The position numbers and the translations under genes were made by a program. From positions 39,985 to 103,984 of the forward strand of contig CAWIZY010000011.1 in the NCBI GenBank assembly GCA_963840725.1: 64,000 bases of DNA. Direction: 5' to 3'. A model generated the notes under the pieces. The model had not been told where the DNA came from, did not search any database, and saw nothing but the letters and a program-made list of their open reading frames with translations. Shown here piece after piece: positions 35,260-44,859 of the stretch. Source of the stretch: CAVWDU01 sp963840725 (GTDB lineage Bacteria > Pseudomonadota > Gammaproteobacteria > Pseudomonadales > Halieaceae). Numbering within the stretch: position 1 is the stretch's first letter; each line of letters starts with the position of its first letter.

Positions 35260-38200
35260 TTGCGCTCGGAGCTGTTTAGTATGGAGCAGCTCAAGCGCCA
35301 CGCGACCACCCTGGCGGGTCAGCATGTTATCGACCCGCATCGGGGCGCGGACAGGTTGTTGTCTCGTCTGGCGGATAATGAAAGTGTTCTGATCGCTGCC
35401 TATAACGTTGTCACCACCGCCGCCACCGCCGGAAAGCGGATCGCTCCAGCAGAGGCATGGTTGCTCGACAATTTTTATCTCATCGAGCAGCAGATAAGTC
35501 TGGCGCGTCGCCATCTACCGCGCGGCTACAGCAGGCAGTTGCCACGGCTACTGGATGGACCCTCAGCCGGTTTCCCCCGTATTTATGATCTGGCTCTGGA
35601 ATTGATTTCCCATATGGATGGTCGTGTCGATAGCCAGAACACAACAGAGTTTGTTGCCGCCTATCAGGGCGCCGAACTATTAAAGCTTGGCGAACTGTGG
35701 GCGTTTCCCATCATGCTACAGCTCGCGCTGCTGGAAAACCTGCGCCGCGTTGGCTTGCGCATAGCCCGTCAGCGTGAGGAACGAGATGCTGCCATCATCT
35801 GGGCGGAGCGCATGGTAGCGATGGCCGAAGAGAATCCAAAGCAACTGATCTATTTGCTCGCCGAGTTTGCCAATGCCGATGTGCCACTGACGGCAGCATT
35901 CGTGGAGGAATTTTACGAGCGGCTTAAGGCCCAGGGAGCAGCGCTTGCGTTCGTGCAAACCTGGGTTGAGCAAAAACTGCTGGACCAGGGGGTGACTGCG
36001 GCGCAGTTATCGGCAGTAGCCGACCGTACGGCCGCAACCAACCAGTTATCCATTGCCAATAGCATCAGTAGTCTGCGCTTCATTGGCGTCATGGACTGGC
36101 GAGATTACGTCGAGTCGCTGAGTGTCGTCGAACAAACATTGCGTGAAGACCCGTCGGGGATTTATGCCAGCCAGGATTTTACCAGCCGCGACCGCTGCCG
36201 CCATGTGATCGAAGATGTGGCAAAGGCGAGTTCGTGTAGTGAGCATGCGGTGGCACGAGAGGCAATCGTTCTGGCTAATAAGGCAGCAGAGCAAACGAGT
36301 CACAATGATCGCCGCGTGCATGTCGGATATTACCTGACTGATTACGGACGGCTGATTCTGGAGCGCGGGGTTGGCTGTCATTTGACCTGGGGCGAACGGG
36401 TCATCCGGGCGTGCAGACGCTTCCGTCTGTTTCTATACCTCGGCCCCATCTTGTTACTTACCGCACTGATAACATCGATGGCGTTTATACCTTTCGGTGG
36501 CCTTGATCCAGCCGACTGGCGTAGCTGGTATTTTGTAATCGCCGGCATCATCGGCGCCTCGGCGCTGGCGATGCCACTGGTAAACCTGTTCGTCACCCTT
36601 TTCATACCCCCGCGCGCACTGCCTCGTCTGGATTTTTCGCAGGGAATTCCAGACATTCACCGCACAATGGTGATCGTCCCCACTTTAGTCAGCAGTCGGC
36701 AGGGAATAGATGATCTGCTCGAAACTCTGGAGATCCGTTATCTCGGCAATCGCGATGCCAATCTGTTTTTCGCCTTGCTGACGGATTTCCGTGACGCAAC
36801 GGAGCAAACCATGCCCGGGGATGACGCGCTGCTCGCCCACGCGCGCGCTGGTGTCGAAGCGCTCAACCAGACTTACCGCGAGGACCGTCCCTGCATTTTC
36901 TACCTGTTTCATCGCCCCCGGCTGTGGAATCCATACGAACGCGTATGGATGGGCTATGAACGCAAGCGCGGTAAACTGGAGCAGTTCAATGCCCGACTCA
37001 GGGGAGAGGCAAAAACGGCATTCTCGGATATCGTCGGTGACCAGTCCATCCTAGGTACCGTCCAGTATATCATCACCCTGGATACTGACACGCAACTACC
37101 CCGTGATGCGGCCCGCGCACTGATAGGTAACATTGCTCACCCGCTCAATCGGCCTGTGTACGATGCCGACAAGGACCGTATCGTTGAAGGCTATGCGATC
37201 CTGCAGCCACGTGCTTCGATCAGCCTGACCAGTGCCAGCCGATCCCGCTTTAGTAAATTGTTCGCCGGTGAGACGGGGATCGATCCCTACACGCGCGAGG
37301 TCTCGGATGTCTACCAGGATATTTTTGGTGAAGGCTCGTTTATCGGCAAGGGTATCTATGATGTGGACGCCTTTCGTCAGGCCGTCGATGGACGCTTTCC
37401 GGAGAACCTCATACTCAGCCACGACTTGCTGGAAAGCGGCTATGCTCGTTCGGCATTGGTCACCGATGTCGATCTCATTGAAGAACACCCGGCCAGCTAT
37501 TTAATCGAGGCCAGCCGTCGACATCGCTGGATACGCGGCGACTGGCAGCTGGCCGGCTGGCTGTTGCCGCGCGTGCCGGGCCCATCTGGCTCACAGCGAT
37601 CGAATGGATCGGCTGGGTCACAGGCGAAACGGCAACCGAACCCGCTCTCCGTCCTGTCGTTGTGGAAAATCATCGACAACCTGCGCCGCAGTCTGGTGTC
37701 ACCGGCGCTGCTGGCGTTGCTGGCAGGTGGCTGGCTAATTGGCCCGGGACCCGCTTGGTTCTGGACTCTGCTGGTCGTGGGGGTGGTGCTCTTGCCCACC
37801 ACGTTGTCCACCGTGATCGAACTCGTCCGTTGTCCTGAAGAGCGTGATTGGCAGGTGCACCTGATCCTGACAGGTAAATCCGTGGGCCGCTCAATACTGA
37901 TCGCGTTGCTGAGCTTCGTCCTTTTACCCTACGACACGCTAATTTGTCTCGATGCGATACTGCGTTCGGGTATACGCATGCTGTTTACCCAGCGTGGCCT
38001 GTTGCTCTGGCATATGCGATCCTATACGCGTCGCAACGCGCGCCGTACGCTGCCCGATTTTCTGATGGAGATGTGGGTCGCGCCGCTATTGGCGCTGGCA
38101 CTTGGCACTAAGTGTATGGTATACACGTCCGGAGGAATGGGTGTTCTGTGCGCCGGTCTTGTTACTCTGGCTGGCGTCGCCCGTCATCGGCTGGTGGATC

Positions 38201-38334
38201 AGCCTGCCACTGGTGTCCCCGGCACCGAACCTGACCCTGGCGCAGCGGGCTTTTTTGCGGTCAACAGCGCGACGCACCTGGCGTTTCTTCGCGGCTTTCG
38301 TCGGTCCAAAGGACAACTGGCTGCCGCCCGATAA
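35260..38334 (+). CDS. ndvB: Cyclic beta-1,2-glucan synthase-like, N-terminal fragment (GT84)
   Basis: About 1024 residues from a TTG; LRSELFSMEQLKRHA is close to the known N-terminus of NdvB/ChvB proteins, so little is missing. Membrane helices lie near 385-460 and 800-960. In between is the GT84 glycosyltransferase: LDTDTQLP near residue 608, GEGSFIGKGIYDVDAF, LSHDLLESGYARSALVTDVD and the RRHRWIRGDWQ acceptor motif. The inner-membrane enzyme polymerises UDP-glucose to beta-1,2-glucan. Homology ends near 38110; the last 70 residues are out of frame and the next part continues one frame over. Confidence 0.85.
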   Translation: MRSELFSMEQLKRHATTLAGQHVIDPHRGADRLLSRLADNESVLIAAYNVVTTAATAGKRIAPAEAWLLDNFYLIEQQISLARRHLPRGYSRQLPRLLDGPSAGFPRIYDLALELISHMDGRVDSQNTTEFVAAYQGAELLKLGELWAFPIMLQLALLENLRRVGLRIARQREERDAAIIWAERMVAMAEENPKQLIYLLAEFANADVPLTAAFVEEFYERLKAQGAALAFVQTWVEQKLLDQGVTAAQLSAVADRTAATNQLSIANSISSLRFIGVMDWRDYVESLSVVEQTLREDPSGIYASQDFTSRDRCRHVIEDVAKASSCSEHAVAREAIVLANKAAEQTSHNDRRVHVGYYLTDYGRLILERGVGCHLTWGERVIRACRRFRLFLYLGPILLLTALITSMAFIPFGGLDPADWRSWYFVIAGIIGASALAMPLVNLFVTLFIPPRALPRLDFSQGIPDIHRTMVIVPTLVSSRQGIDDLLETLEIRYLGNRDANLFFALLTDFRDATEQTMPGDDALLAHARAGVEALNQTYREDRPCIFYLFHRPRLWNPYERVWMGYERKRGKLEQFNARLRGEAKTAFSDIVGDQSILGTVQYIITLDTDTQLPRDAARALIGNIAHPLNRPVYDADKDRIVEGYAILQPRASISLTSASRSRFSKLFAGETGIDPYTREVSDVYQDIFGEGSFIGKGIYDVDAFRQAVDGRFPENLILSHDLLESGYARSALVTDVDLIEEHPASYLIEASRRHRWIRGDWQLAGWLLPRVPGPSGSQRSNGSAGSQAKRQPNPLSVLSLWKIIDNLRRSLVSPALLALLAGGWLIGPGPAWFWTLLVVGVVLLPTTLSTVIELVRCPEERDWQVHLILTGKSVGRSILIALLSFVLLPYDTLICLDAILRSGIRMLFTQRGLLLWHMRSYTRRNARRTLPDFLMEMWVAPLLALALGTKCMVYTSGGMGVLCAGLVTLAGVARHRLVDQPATGVPGTEPDPGAAGFFAVNSATHLAFLRGFRRSKGQLAAAR

Positions 38335-39016
38335 TTTCCAGGAATATCCGACACCGACTATCGCCTCGCGTACTTCACCTACCAACATCGGTATGGCGCT
38401 GCTGGCGAATCAGTCGGCATATGATTTCGGCTACATTTGCGCCGGGGAATTTCTGCAACGTACCGATAATACGCTGGCAGCGATGGAAAAGCTGGAGCGC
38501 TATCGCGGCCATTTTTACAACTGGTACGACACACAGACCCTGCAACCGCTGCACCCGCTATACGTTTCATCAGTCGACAGCGGCAACCTCGCAGGTAGCC
38601 TGCTCACCCTTGAGGGGGGGCTGCTCGAGTTGAAAGAGGAGTCGGTGCTGCCAGCGAACGCGTTTCACGGGCTGCAAGACACCTTGCAGGTACTGGCTGA
38701 ACATGTGCCCGAATTATCTGCCCCGGATCTTGCGCAAAAAATCAAGGTACTGCAAAGCACAGTAGACTCGCTAGTTCCGGCTGCCGCCTCATCAAGCATT
38801 CAGCCAGAGACATTGGCCGGTGCCGATCACGTGCTGGAAGAGATACACCGGATAGGTGGGAGTCTGGTTGCATGGCTACCCGCTGACATTGATATCGATG
38901 GCGAACTGTATTACTGGGCGCAGGCCTTTGACCGGCAATCCTGTGCATTGCGTGATGAGTTCGCATCTACTGGTCCCCGATCTACACCATTTCAGCAACA
39001 TCCCGACACTGGCTGA
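38102..39016 (+). CDS. Cyclic beta-1,2-glucan synthase-like, middle fragment
   Basis: The sequence from about 38125 to 38960 continues the fragment before it: APVLLLWLASPVIGWWISLP (membrane helix), then TARRTWRFFAAFVGPKDNWL, NFQEYPTPTIASRTSPTNIG and the RYRGHFYNWYDTQTLQPL block that begins the glycoamylase-like region in NdvB proteins. It has no start of its own that looks real and loses homology after ALRDEFAS near 38965, where the third fragment takes over. It is a piece of one broken gene, not an independent protein. Confidence 0.8.
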   Translation: MALSVWYTRPEEWVFCAPVLLLWLASPVIGWWISLPLVSPAPNLTLAQRAFLRSTARRTWRFFAAFVGPKDNWLPPDNFQEYPTPTIASRTSPTNIGMALLANQSAYDFGYICAGEFLQRTDNTLAAMEKLERYRGHFYNWYDTQTLQPLHPLYVSSVDSGNLAGSLLTLEGGLLELKEESVLPANAFHGLQDTLQVLAEHVPELSAPDLAQKIKVLQSTVDSLVPAAASSSIQPETLAGADHVLEEIHRIGGSLVAWLPADIDIDGELYYWAQAFDRQSCALRDEFASTGPRSTPFQQHPDTG

Positions 39017-42000
39017 ATTGGCCAGAGAGGGCGCTGACGGTGCTGCCGCTACAAGCGCAGGACCGCGTTATAAAACAGCGGTAGAGAGACTCAAAATTAT
39101 CGACAATCTAATCGATCGCAGCCGCGAACTGGCGCAGATGGATTTCGAATTTCTCTACGATACGTCATGCAGTTTGTTGGCCATCGGTTACGACGTCGGT
39201 GAACGCCGCCGGGATCCGACTTGCTACGACCTGCTGGCATCGGAAGCGCGACTGGCCAGTTTTCTGCTCATCGCGCAGGGACAGTTACCGCAGAAGCACT
39301 GGTTTGCACTCGGCCGTCTGCTCACCAGTCATGGTGGCGACATAAGTCTGATCTCGTGGAGCGGTTCGATGTTCGAGTACCTCATGCCACAGTTGATCAT
39401 GCCCAGCTTCGACAATACCTTACTGGATCAGACCTGCAAGGCCGCCGTCTCGCGCCAGATTGAATACGGCCAACAACGTGCCGTGCCCTGGGGTATTTCC
39501 GAGTCCTGCTATAGCGCCACGGATATGCACCAGGTCTACCAGTATCGTGCCTTCGGTGTTCCCGGGCTGGGTTTCAAACGCGGCCTGGGAGACGACCTGG
39601 TGATTGCCCCTTACGCCAGCGCCCTGGCGCTGATGGTGAGGCCGTTGGAGGCCTGTCGCAATTTGCAGCAGCTTAGTGCAGAAGGTTTCCTTGGTACTTA
39701 TGGCTTTTATGAGGCGATCGATTACACGCCATCGCGGGTGCCGCGGGGTAAAAATCACACCATCGTGCGCAGCTTCATGGCACATCATCAGGGCATGAGC
39801 CTGTTATCCCTGGAGCATGTATTGCTCGATCAGCCGATGCAGCGACGTTTCATGTCCGACCCCCATGCCCAGGCGACACAATTGTTGCTCCAGGAGCGAG
39901 TGCCGAAAAAGGGCGCCACCTTGCACCCGCACGCGGCCGAAGTCAGTGCTGCGGCGCGTCCACCCGCCGAGGATGCTGGCGCGATCATGCGTGTGTTCAC
40001 CGACCCCAACAACCCGATACCGGAAGTTCACCTGTTGTCCAATGGCCGCTACCACGTTATGGCGACCCATGCCGGCGGCGGCTACAGTCGCTGGCTTGAT
40101 CTGGCTGTTAGTCGTTGGCGCGAGGATGTCACGTGTGACAGCTGGGGTTCTTTCATTTATCTGCGCGATTGCGACACGGGACGCTTCTGGTCGAATACCT
40201 ATCAACCGACGCAGCGCAAGGCTGATCACTATGAGGCGATCTTCGTCCAGGCTCGCGCTGAATACCGGCGTCGTGATGAGGCTATCGAAGCGCATACCGA
40301 GATCAGCGTGTCACCGGAAGACGATGTCGAGATTCGCCGCCTAACCCTGACCAATCAGTCGGCGGATACTCGCCGGATCGAAGTGACCAGTTATATGGAG
40401 GTGGTTTTAGCGCCCTTGAATACCGACCTGGCGCATCGCGTCTTCAGCAACCTGTTCGTACAAACTGAAATCCTGCCTGAACACCAGGCCATCCTTTGTA
40501 CCCGCCGACAGCGTACACCAGAAGAACAGGTACCGTGGATGTTTCACCTGCTGGCCGCGCCCGATGCGTTGATCGACTCGCTGTCTTACGAGACTGACCG
40601 GGCAAAATTCATTGGTCGCGGTCGCACCGCAACCAATCCGGCAGCGCAGTCGACGGTTCACCTGTCTAACACACAGGGCCCGGTACTCGATCCCATCGCG
40701 GCAATCCGCAGCACCATCACCCTGGCAGGCGATGAATCGGCGAGCGTGCAAATCATCACTGGTGTGGTGGAAACGCGCGAGGCGGCATTGGCACTGATTG
40801 AAAAATATTGCGACCGCCACTTCGTTGAACGTGCCTTTGAAATGGCATGGTTCCAGCACCAGGAGGTGCTGCGCCACCTCAACGCCAGCGAAGCCGATGC
40901 CCAGATCTTTGGGCGCCTCGCGACATCGATGATTTACAGTAATGCGCCGCGCCGCGCCGCGCCCAGTGTGATTGCCCGCAATCAGTTGGGTCAGTCCGGC
41001 CTGTGGCGTTTCGCCATCTCGGGCGACCTGCCAATTGTTCTGTTACGCATTAGTGACCTGGGCGGCATTGAGCAGGCCAACCAAGTGTTGCAGGCCCATG
41101 CCTATTGGCGCATGAAAGGCTTGATCTCCGATTTGCTGATTATTAATGCGGATTTCTCGGGTTACCGGGCGGTACTTCAAGATCAGATCAAGGCTATCAT
41201 CAACAGCGGTCCCGAGGCACACATGGTCGACAAACCGGGAGGGGTCTTTCTGCGCCGTTTCGACGAGTTGTCCGAGGAGGACTGGGTTCTGCTTCAGACG
41301 GTTGCCCGCGTCGTGCTGACAGATACTGCCGAGACCCTGGCGGAACAAGTGCAACGCCGCCTGCCGGTAGAGCGCATGCCGGACCGTCTGTCCCCGGTGG
41401 AGGAGGTGGCGCAGCCCGAAACGATTCAGGCCTTGGACGCGCGTGAACGGATTTTCTGTAATGGCCTGGGTGGGTTCACACCCGATGGGCGTGAATACGT
41501 CGTCACTCTGGAGCCGGAGCAGACGACGCCGGCTCCCTGGGTCAATGTCATCGCCAGTCCGCATATCGGCACCGTAATCAGCGAAAGCGGCAGCGCCTAT
41601 ACATGGGTGGGAAACGCCCACGAGTTTCGGCTCACCACCTGGCACAATGACCCGCTTAGCGACAGCAGCGGTGAGGCGCTCTACATCCGTGACGAACATA
41701 CGGGGGAATTCTGGTCGCCGACACCGTTGCCTGGCCCTGTGCCTATGTCCGGCCAATCCGGCTATGTCTGCCGACACGGTTTTGGCTACAGTGTGTTTGA
41801 GCATTTTCAAGCTGGTATCTCCTCGGAGATGACTACCTACGTCGCTATGGACGCGCCGGTGAAATTTGTGGTGCTCAAGCTGCGTAACCGTTCCGGGCGT
41901 TCACGTCGTTTGTCGCTGACCGGCTATTGGGAACTGGTGCTCGGTGAATGGCGTCATGCGAATTTAATGCACACAGTGACGGAAACCGATCCACACACCA

Positions 42001-43895
42001 GTGCGCTGTTTGCTCGCAATGCCTACGGCCATGAATGCGCCAATCGGGTTGTCTTTGCCCATGTCAGTAACAAACACCCTGGCGATCCGTTGGGTTCTAT
42101 GACCGGCAACCGGACCGAGTTTATTGGCCGTAACGGTTCACTCGCCAATCCGGCGGCGATGCGCCGCACACGACTGTCAGGTAAGACCGGTGCAGGGCTG
42201 GACCCATGTGCTGCGATACAATCCCAGATCGAACTGGCCGATGGCCAGGAACGCGAGATCGTGTTCGTTTTCGGCGCGGCTGGCAACACCGATGAAGCGC
42301 AGCATTTCATTCGCCAATACGGCGGTCCGGCCGGCGCTCGGCAGGCGCTGGAAGCAGTGTGGGAATACTGGAATCATACACTGGGCGCGGTGCAGGTGGA
42401 GACGCCTGATCAAGCGCTGGGCGTGCTGGCCAACGGCTGGCTGCTGTACCAGACCATGTCTTGCAGGCTCTGGGGCCGCAGTGGCTATTACCAGTCCGGC
42501 GGTGCTTATGGTTTCCGTGATCAATTACAGGACACCATGGCATTGATACATGCGACGCCATGGCTGGCCCGCGAACAGCTAGTCCGCTGCGCCGAACATC
42601 AGTTTCCGCAGGGCGATGTGCAGCACTGGTGGCATCCGCCTAACGGCCAGGGTGTGCGCACGCATTTCTCCGATGACTATCTCTGGCTACCCTATGCCGC
42701 CTGTCGTTATGTACTGGCGACTGGTGATAGCGATGTGCTTGACGAATCCGTGCATTTCATAGAGGGCCGTGAGCTGGATGCGCAGGAGGAGGCTTACTAT
42801 GACCAACCGCAACGTTCGGCTGAAACGGCCAGTCTATATGAACATTGCGTACGCGCCATCAAACATGGTTTACGTTTTGGCGAACATCAGTTGCCGTTGA
42901 TGGGCTGCGGTGACTGGAACGATGGCATGAATCTCGTCGGGCAAGCGGGCAAGGGCGAAAGCGTGTGGCTGGCATGGTTTCTGTACCACAACCTGCAACA
43001 GTTTGCTGATCTGGCGCTGGCCCGGAACGACACCGAGATGGTCGATACCTGCACTGAGCAGGCAGCGTTACTGCTTACCAATATTGAGGCCAATGCCTGG
43101 GACGGCCAATGGTATCGGCGTGCCTACTTTGATGATGGTACGCCGCTGGGTTCGGCCGACAATGAGGAATGCCAGATTGATGCCATCAGTCAGAGTTGGG
43201 CGGTGATTTCAGGTGGCGGCGATCCCGAGCGTGCCGGTCAGGCGATGGCTGCCGTCGATGAACGACTGGTGCGACGCGATGCACAACTTATCCAACTACT
43301 CGACCCGCCATTTGATAAATCAAACCTTGAACCCGGCTATATCAAGGGCTACGTGCCCGGCGTGCGCGAGAACGGCGGTCAATATACCCATGCCGCGATC
43401 TGGACCACCATGGCGTTTGCGATGCTGGGTGACACGGAACGGGCATGGGAGATGTTCACTATGCTCAATCCTGTCCATCATGGCAGTGAGCCGGAACAGA
43501 TTGAACGCTATAAAGTCGAACCGTATGTCATGTGTGCAGATATTTACGGCGCAGCCCCGCACACTGGCCGTGGTGGTTGGACCTGGTACACCGGCGCGGC
43601 GGGCTGGATGTACCGCTTGACTGTAGAAACGCTACTGGGCCTGCAACTTGAAGTCGATCATCTGCGTATTGCTCCGTGTATTCCAGACCACTGGGATTCT
43701 TACAAGATTCACTATCGTTTTCGCGAGACGGTCTATCACATCACTATCAGGCGCTCCGCTGGGAAATCGAATCGGGTTAGCTGTGTGACGGTGGATGGGG
43801 TTGAAATCAATGGTAAAGACGGCGTAGGACGGATACCGCTCGTGGACGACCGTCAGGAACATAATGTGGAGGTGCAGTTGGGTTTTGCTTCATAG
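38955..43895 (+). CDS. ndvB: Cyclic beta-1,2-glucan synthase-like, C-terminal fragment (glycoamylase-like + GH94)
   Basis: About 1646 residues from the ATG at 38955; the frame opens further upstream at 38856, but that part is not homologous. Domains in order: glycoamylase-like (FEFLYDTSCSLLAIGYDVGE, WGISESCYS), first beta-sandwich, then a GH94/GT36 phosphorylase-type region with GYYQSGGAYGFRDQLQD, VQHWWHPPNGQGVRTHFSDD, GCGDWNDGMN and TGAAGWMYRL. In NdvB this half controls chain length by phosphorolysis and cyclises the glucan. All expected C-terminal motifs are present. Could be active alone as a soluble glucan phosphorylase if translated, but more likely the gene is split by two indels. Confidence 0.85.
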   Translation: MSSHLLVPDLHHFSNIPTLAELAREGADGAAATSAGPRYKTAVERLKIIDNLIDRSRELAQMDFEFLYDTSCSLLAIGYDVGERRRDPTCYDLLASEARLASFLLIAQGQLPQKHWFALGRLLTSHGGDISLISWSGSMFEYLMPQLIMPSFDNTLLDQTCKAAVSRQIEYGQQRAVPWGISESCYSATDMHQVYQYRAFGVPGLGFKRGLGDDLVIAPYASALALMVRPLEACRNLQQLSAEGFLGTYGFYEAIDYTPSRVPRGKNHTIVRSFMAHHQGMSLLSLEHVLLDQPMQRRFMSDPHAQATQLLLQERVPKKGATLHPHAAEVSAAARPPAEDAGAIMRVFTDPNNPIPEVHLLSNGRYHVMATHAGGGYSRWLDLAVSRWREDVTCDSWGSFIYLRDCDTGRFWSNTYQPTQRKADHYEAIFVQARAEYRRRDEAIEAHTEISVSPEDDVEIRRLTLTNQSADTRRIEVTSYMEVVLAPLNTDLAHRVFSNLFVQTEILPEHQAILCTRRQRTPEEQVPWMFHLLAAPDALIDSLSYETDRAKFIGRGRTATNPAAQSTVHLSNTQGPVLDPIAAIRSTITLAGDESASVQIITGVVETREAALALIEKYCDRHFVERAFEMAWFQHQEVLRHLNASEADAQIFGRLATSMIYSNAPRRAAPSVIARNQLGQSGLWRFAISGDLPIVLLRISDLGGIEQANQVLQAHAYWRMKGLISDLLIINADFSGYRAVLQDQIKAIINSGPEAHMVDKPGGVFLRRFDELSEEDWVLLQTVARVVLTDTAETLAEQVQRRLPVERMPDRLSPVEEVAQPETIQALDARERIFCNGLGGFTPDGREYVVTLEPEQTTPAPWVNVIASPHIGTVISESGSAYTWVGNAHEFRLTTWHNDPLSDSSGEALYIRDEHTGEFWSPTPLPGPVPMSGQSGYVCRHGFGYSVFEHFQAGISSEMTTYVAMDAPVKFVVLKLRNRSGRSRRLSLTGYWELVLGEWRHANLMHTVTETDPHTSALFARNAYGHECANRVVFAHVSNKHPGDPLGSMTGNRTEFIGRNGSLANPAAMRRTRLSGKTGAGLDPCAAIQSQIELADGQEREIVFVFGAAGNTDEAQHFIRQYGGPAGARQALEAVWEYWNHTLGAVQVETPDQALGVLANGWLLYQTMSCRLWGRSGYYQSGGAYGFRDQLQDTMALIHATPWLAREQLVRCAEHQFPQGDVQHWWHPPNGQGVRTHFSDDYLWLPYAACRYVLATGDSDVLDESVHFIEGRELDAQEEAYYDQPQRSAETASLYEHCVRAIKHGLRFGEHQLPLMGCGDWNDGMNLVGQAGKGESVWLAWFLYHNLQQFADLALARNDTEMVDTCTEQAALLLTNIEANAWDGQWYRRAYFDDGTPLGSADNEECQIDAISQSWAVISGGGDPERAGQAMAAVDERLVRRDAQLIQLLDPPFDKSNLEPGYIKGYVPGVRENGGQYTHAAIWTTMAFAMLGDTERAWEMFTMLNPVHHGSEPEQIERYKVEPYVMCADIYGAAPHTGRGGWTWYTGAAGWMYRLTVETLLGLQLEVDHLRIAPCIPDHWDSYKIHYRFRETVYHITIRRSAGKSNRVSCVTVDGVEINGKDGVGRIPLVDDRQEHNVEVQLGFAS

Positions 43896-44154
43896 TCCAA
43901 GTATTATCGCGATCTCAGGGTGAGTGCGTTCGTTGATTGGAATAGGGCGGTAGCGTGATGCACAAGGAGTGGTTGCTTCTATCCAAATGTTTGAACTTGT
44001 CGATCATTGTCAGTGTCGTCAGTAACTGCCGCTGGAAAAGCCTTTTTCGTGGTCTGTTTGAACTTCCGATAGCGGCTTGAATTAGGATTTCGTCATGGAC
44101 AGACTTATACTGGGAATATGTCATTTAGGTCTATTGCAACGGAGCAAAATTATG

Positions 44155-44406
44155 CCAATCGATAATTTAAAAGCGCTTATCAGTGATTTGCATGACAGTT
44201 TTGGTGATGATGAAACCAGTCCGCAACAACAACAGTTGATGCACCAACTGCAAATTTACGTACACGATATTGATACAGCTGAACCGGTGCCACCCGGCCT
44301 TATAGAATCCGCAGAAATTCTGTTAGATGAAGTGGAAGAGGATTACCCCCAAACAGCGGCCATCATCAGACAGGTCATCAACGCACTCGGTAATATGGGC
44401 ATTTGA
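44155..44406 (+). CDS. DUF4404 family small protein
   Basis: 83 residues from the ATG at 44155 (ribosome site CGGAGC). The sequence LKALISDLHDSFG, the glutamine-rich LMHQLQIYVHDID and a C-terminal EDYPQTAAIIRQVINALGNMGI match what I remember of the DUF4404 family: short, acidic, all-helical, cytoplasmic, function unknown. In several Proteobacteria such a gene sits near phosphoketolase or glycan genes, as here. The frame is open 60 nt further upstream without a better start. Confidence 0.7.
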   Translation, partial: PIDNLKALISDLHDSFGDDETSPQQQQLMHQLQIYVHDIDTAEPVPPGLIESAEILLDEVEEDYPQTAAIIRQVINALGNMGI

Positions 44407-44601
44407 AACCCTCACAGTGTGCAGCTCTGGGCGGCATGCGCAGATCCTCAATACTTTCTGCTGCATCGATATAGCGCAGGCGGCGCAAAGTCTTCTTTTG
44501 CCGGCTTGAGTCCTGCGCGGTTGTGCACGGTGGTGCTGTTTGCAACGGGCAATACACCAAAAAGTTTTATAAAAACAGATGGTTAAGATTTCAGCAGATA
44601 A

Positions 44602-44699
44602 CTACGAACCAGGCGGTCGGAGGGGGCGGCCATCCGAGGGCGGCCATCCGAGGGCGGCGATCCGACGGCGGCCATCCGCTTCGAATCGTGCCAGGTGCC
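44602..44699 (+). pseudogene. Broken tRNA-Arg copy
   Basis: CTACGAACCAGGCGGTCG (44602-44619) equals the anticodon loop, 3' anticodon stem and variable loop of the tRNA-Arg at 29305. TTCGAATCGTGCCAGG (44680-44695) equals its T-loop to acceptor end, then diverges (TGCCC for CGCGCCA). Between the two, where the tRNA has only three bases, stand about 60 bp of tandem repeats. The 5' half of the tRNA is absent. It cannot make a tRNA; it looks like the far-end trace of an integration at tRNA-Arg. Confidence 0.85.
44620..44679. repeat. About 15-bp tandem repeats inserted in the tRNA copy
   Basis: Four imperfect copies of GGCGGCCATCCGAGG-type sequence follow one another (GGCGGCCATCCG at about 44626, 44640, 44670, and GGCGGCGATCCG at about 44654). 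They split the tRNA fragment at its T-stem. No similar repeat is seen elsewhere in the window. Confidence 0.8.
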
Positions 44700-44859
44700 C
44701 TAGACAAAAAGGCCTCCGCAAGGGGTAGGGTTTTGAGCATGTAGCCCAGGCTTGGACCGCAGGCGGGGGCCAACTCTTCAGGCAGGCTCTGCAGCCAGAT
44801 GTGACGGATGGCCACGGCTCCGCCAGCTATTATATCGGCCTGGCGTAACAGAGATGCCG

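Noticed and set aside
35260..43895. Programmed frameshifting of the glucan synthase
   Set aside because: No slippery heptamer with a following stem or pseudoknot was seen at 38.11 or 38.96 kb, and two shifts in one gene would be extraordinary; indel mutations or errors are more likely.
29305..44699. Prophage
   Set aside because: No capsid, terminase, tail, lysis or phage regulator genes are present; only an integrase fragment and metabolic cargo.
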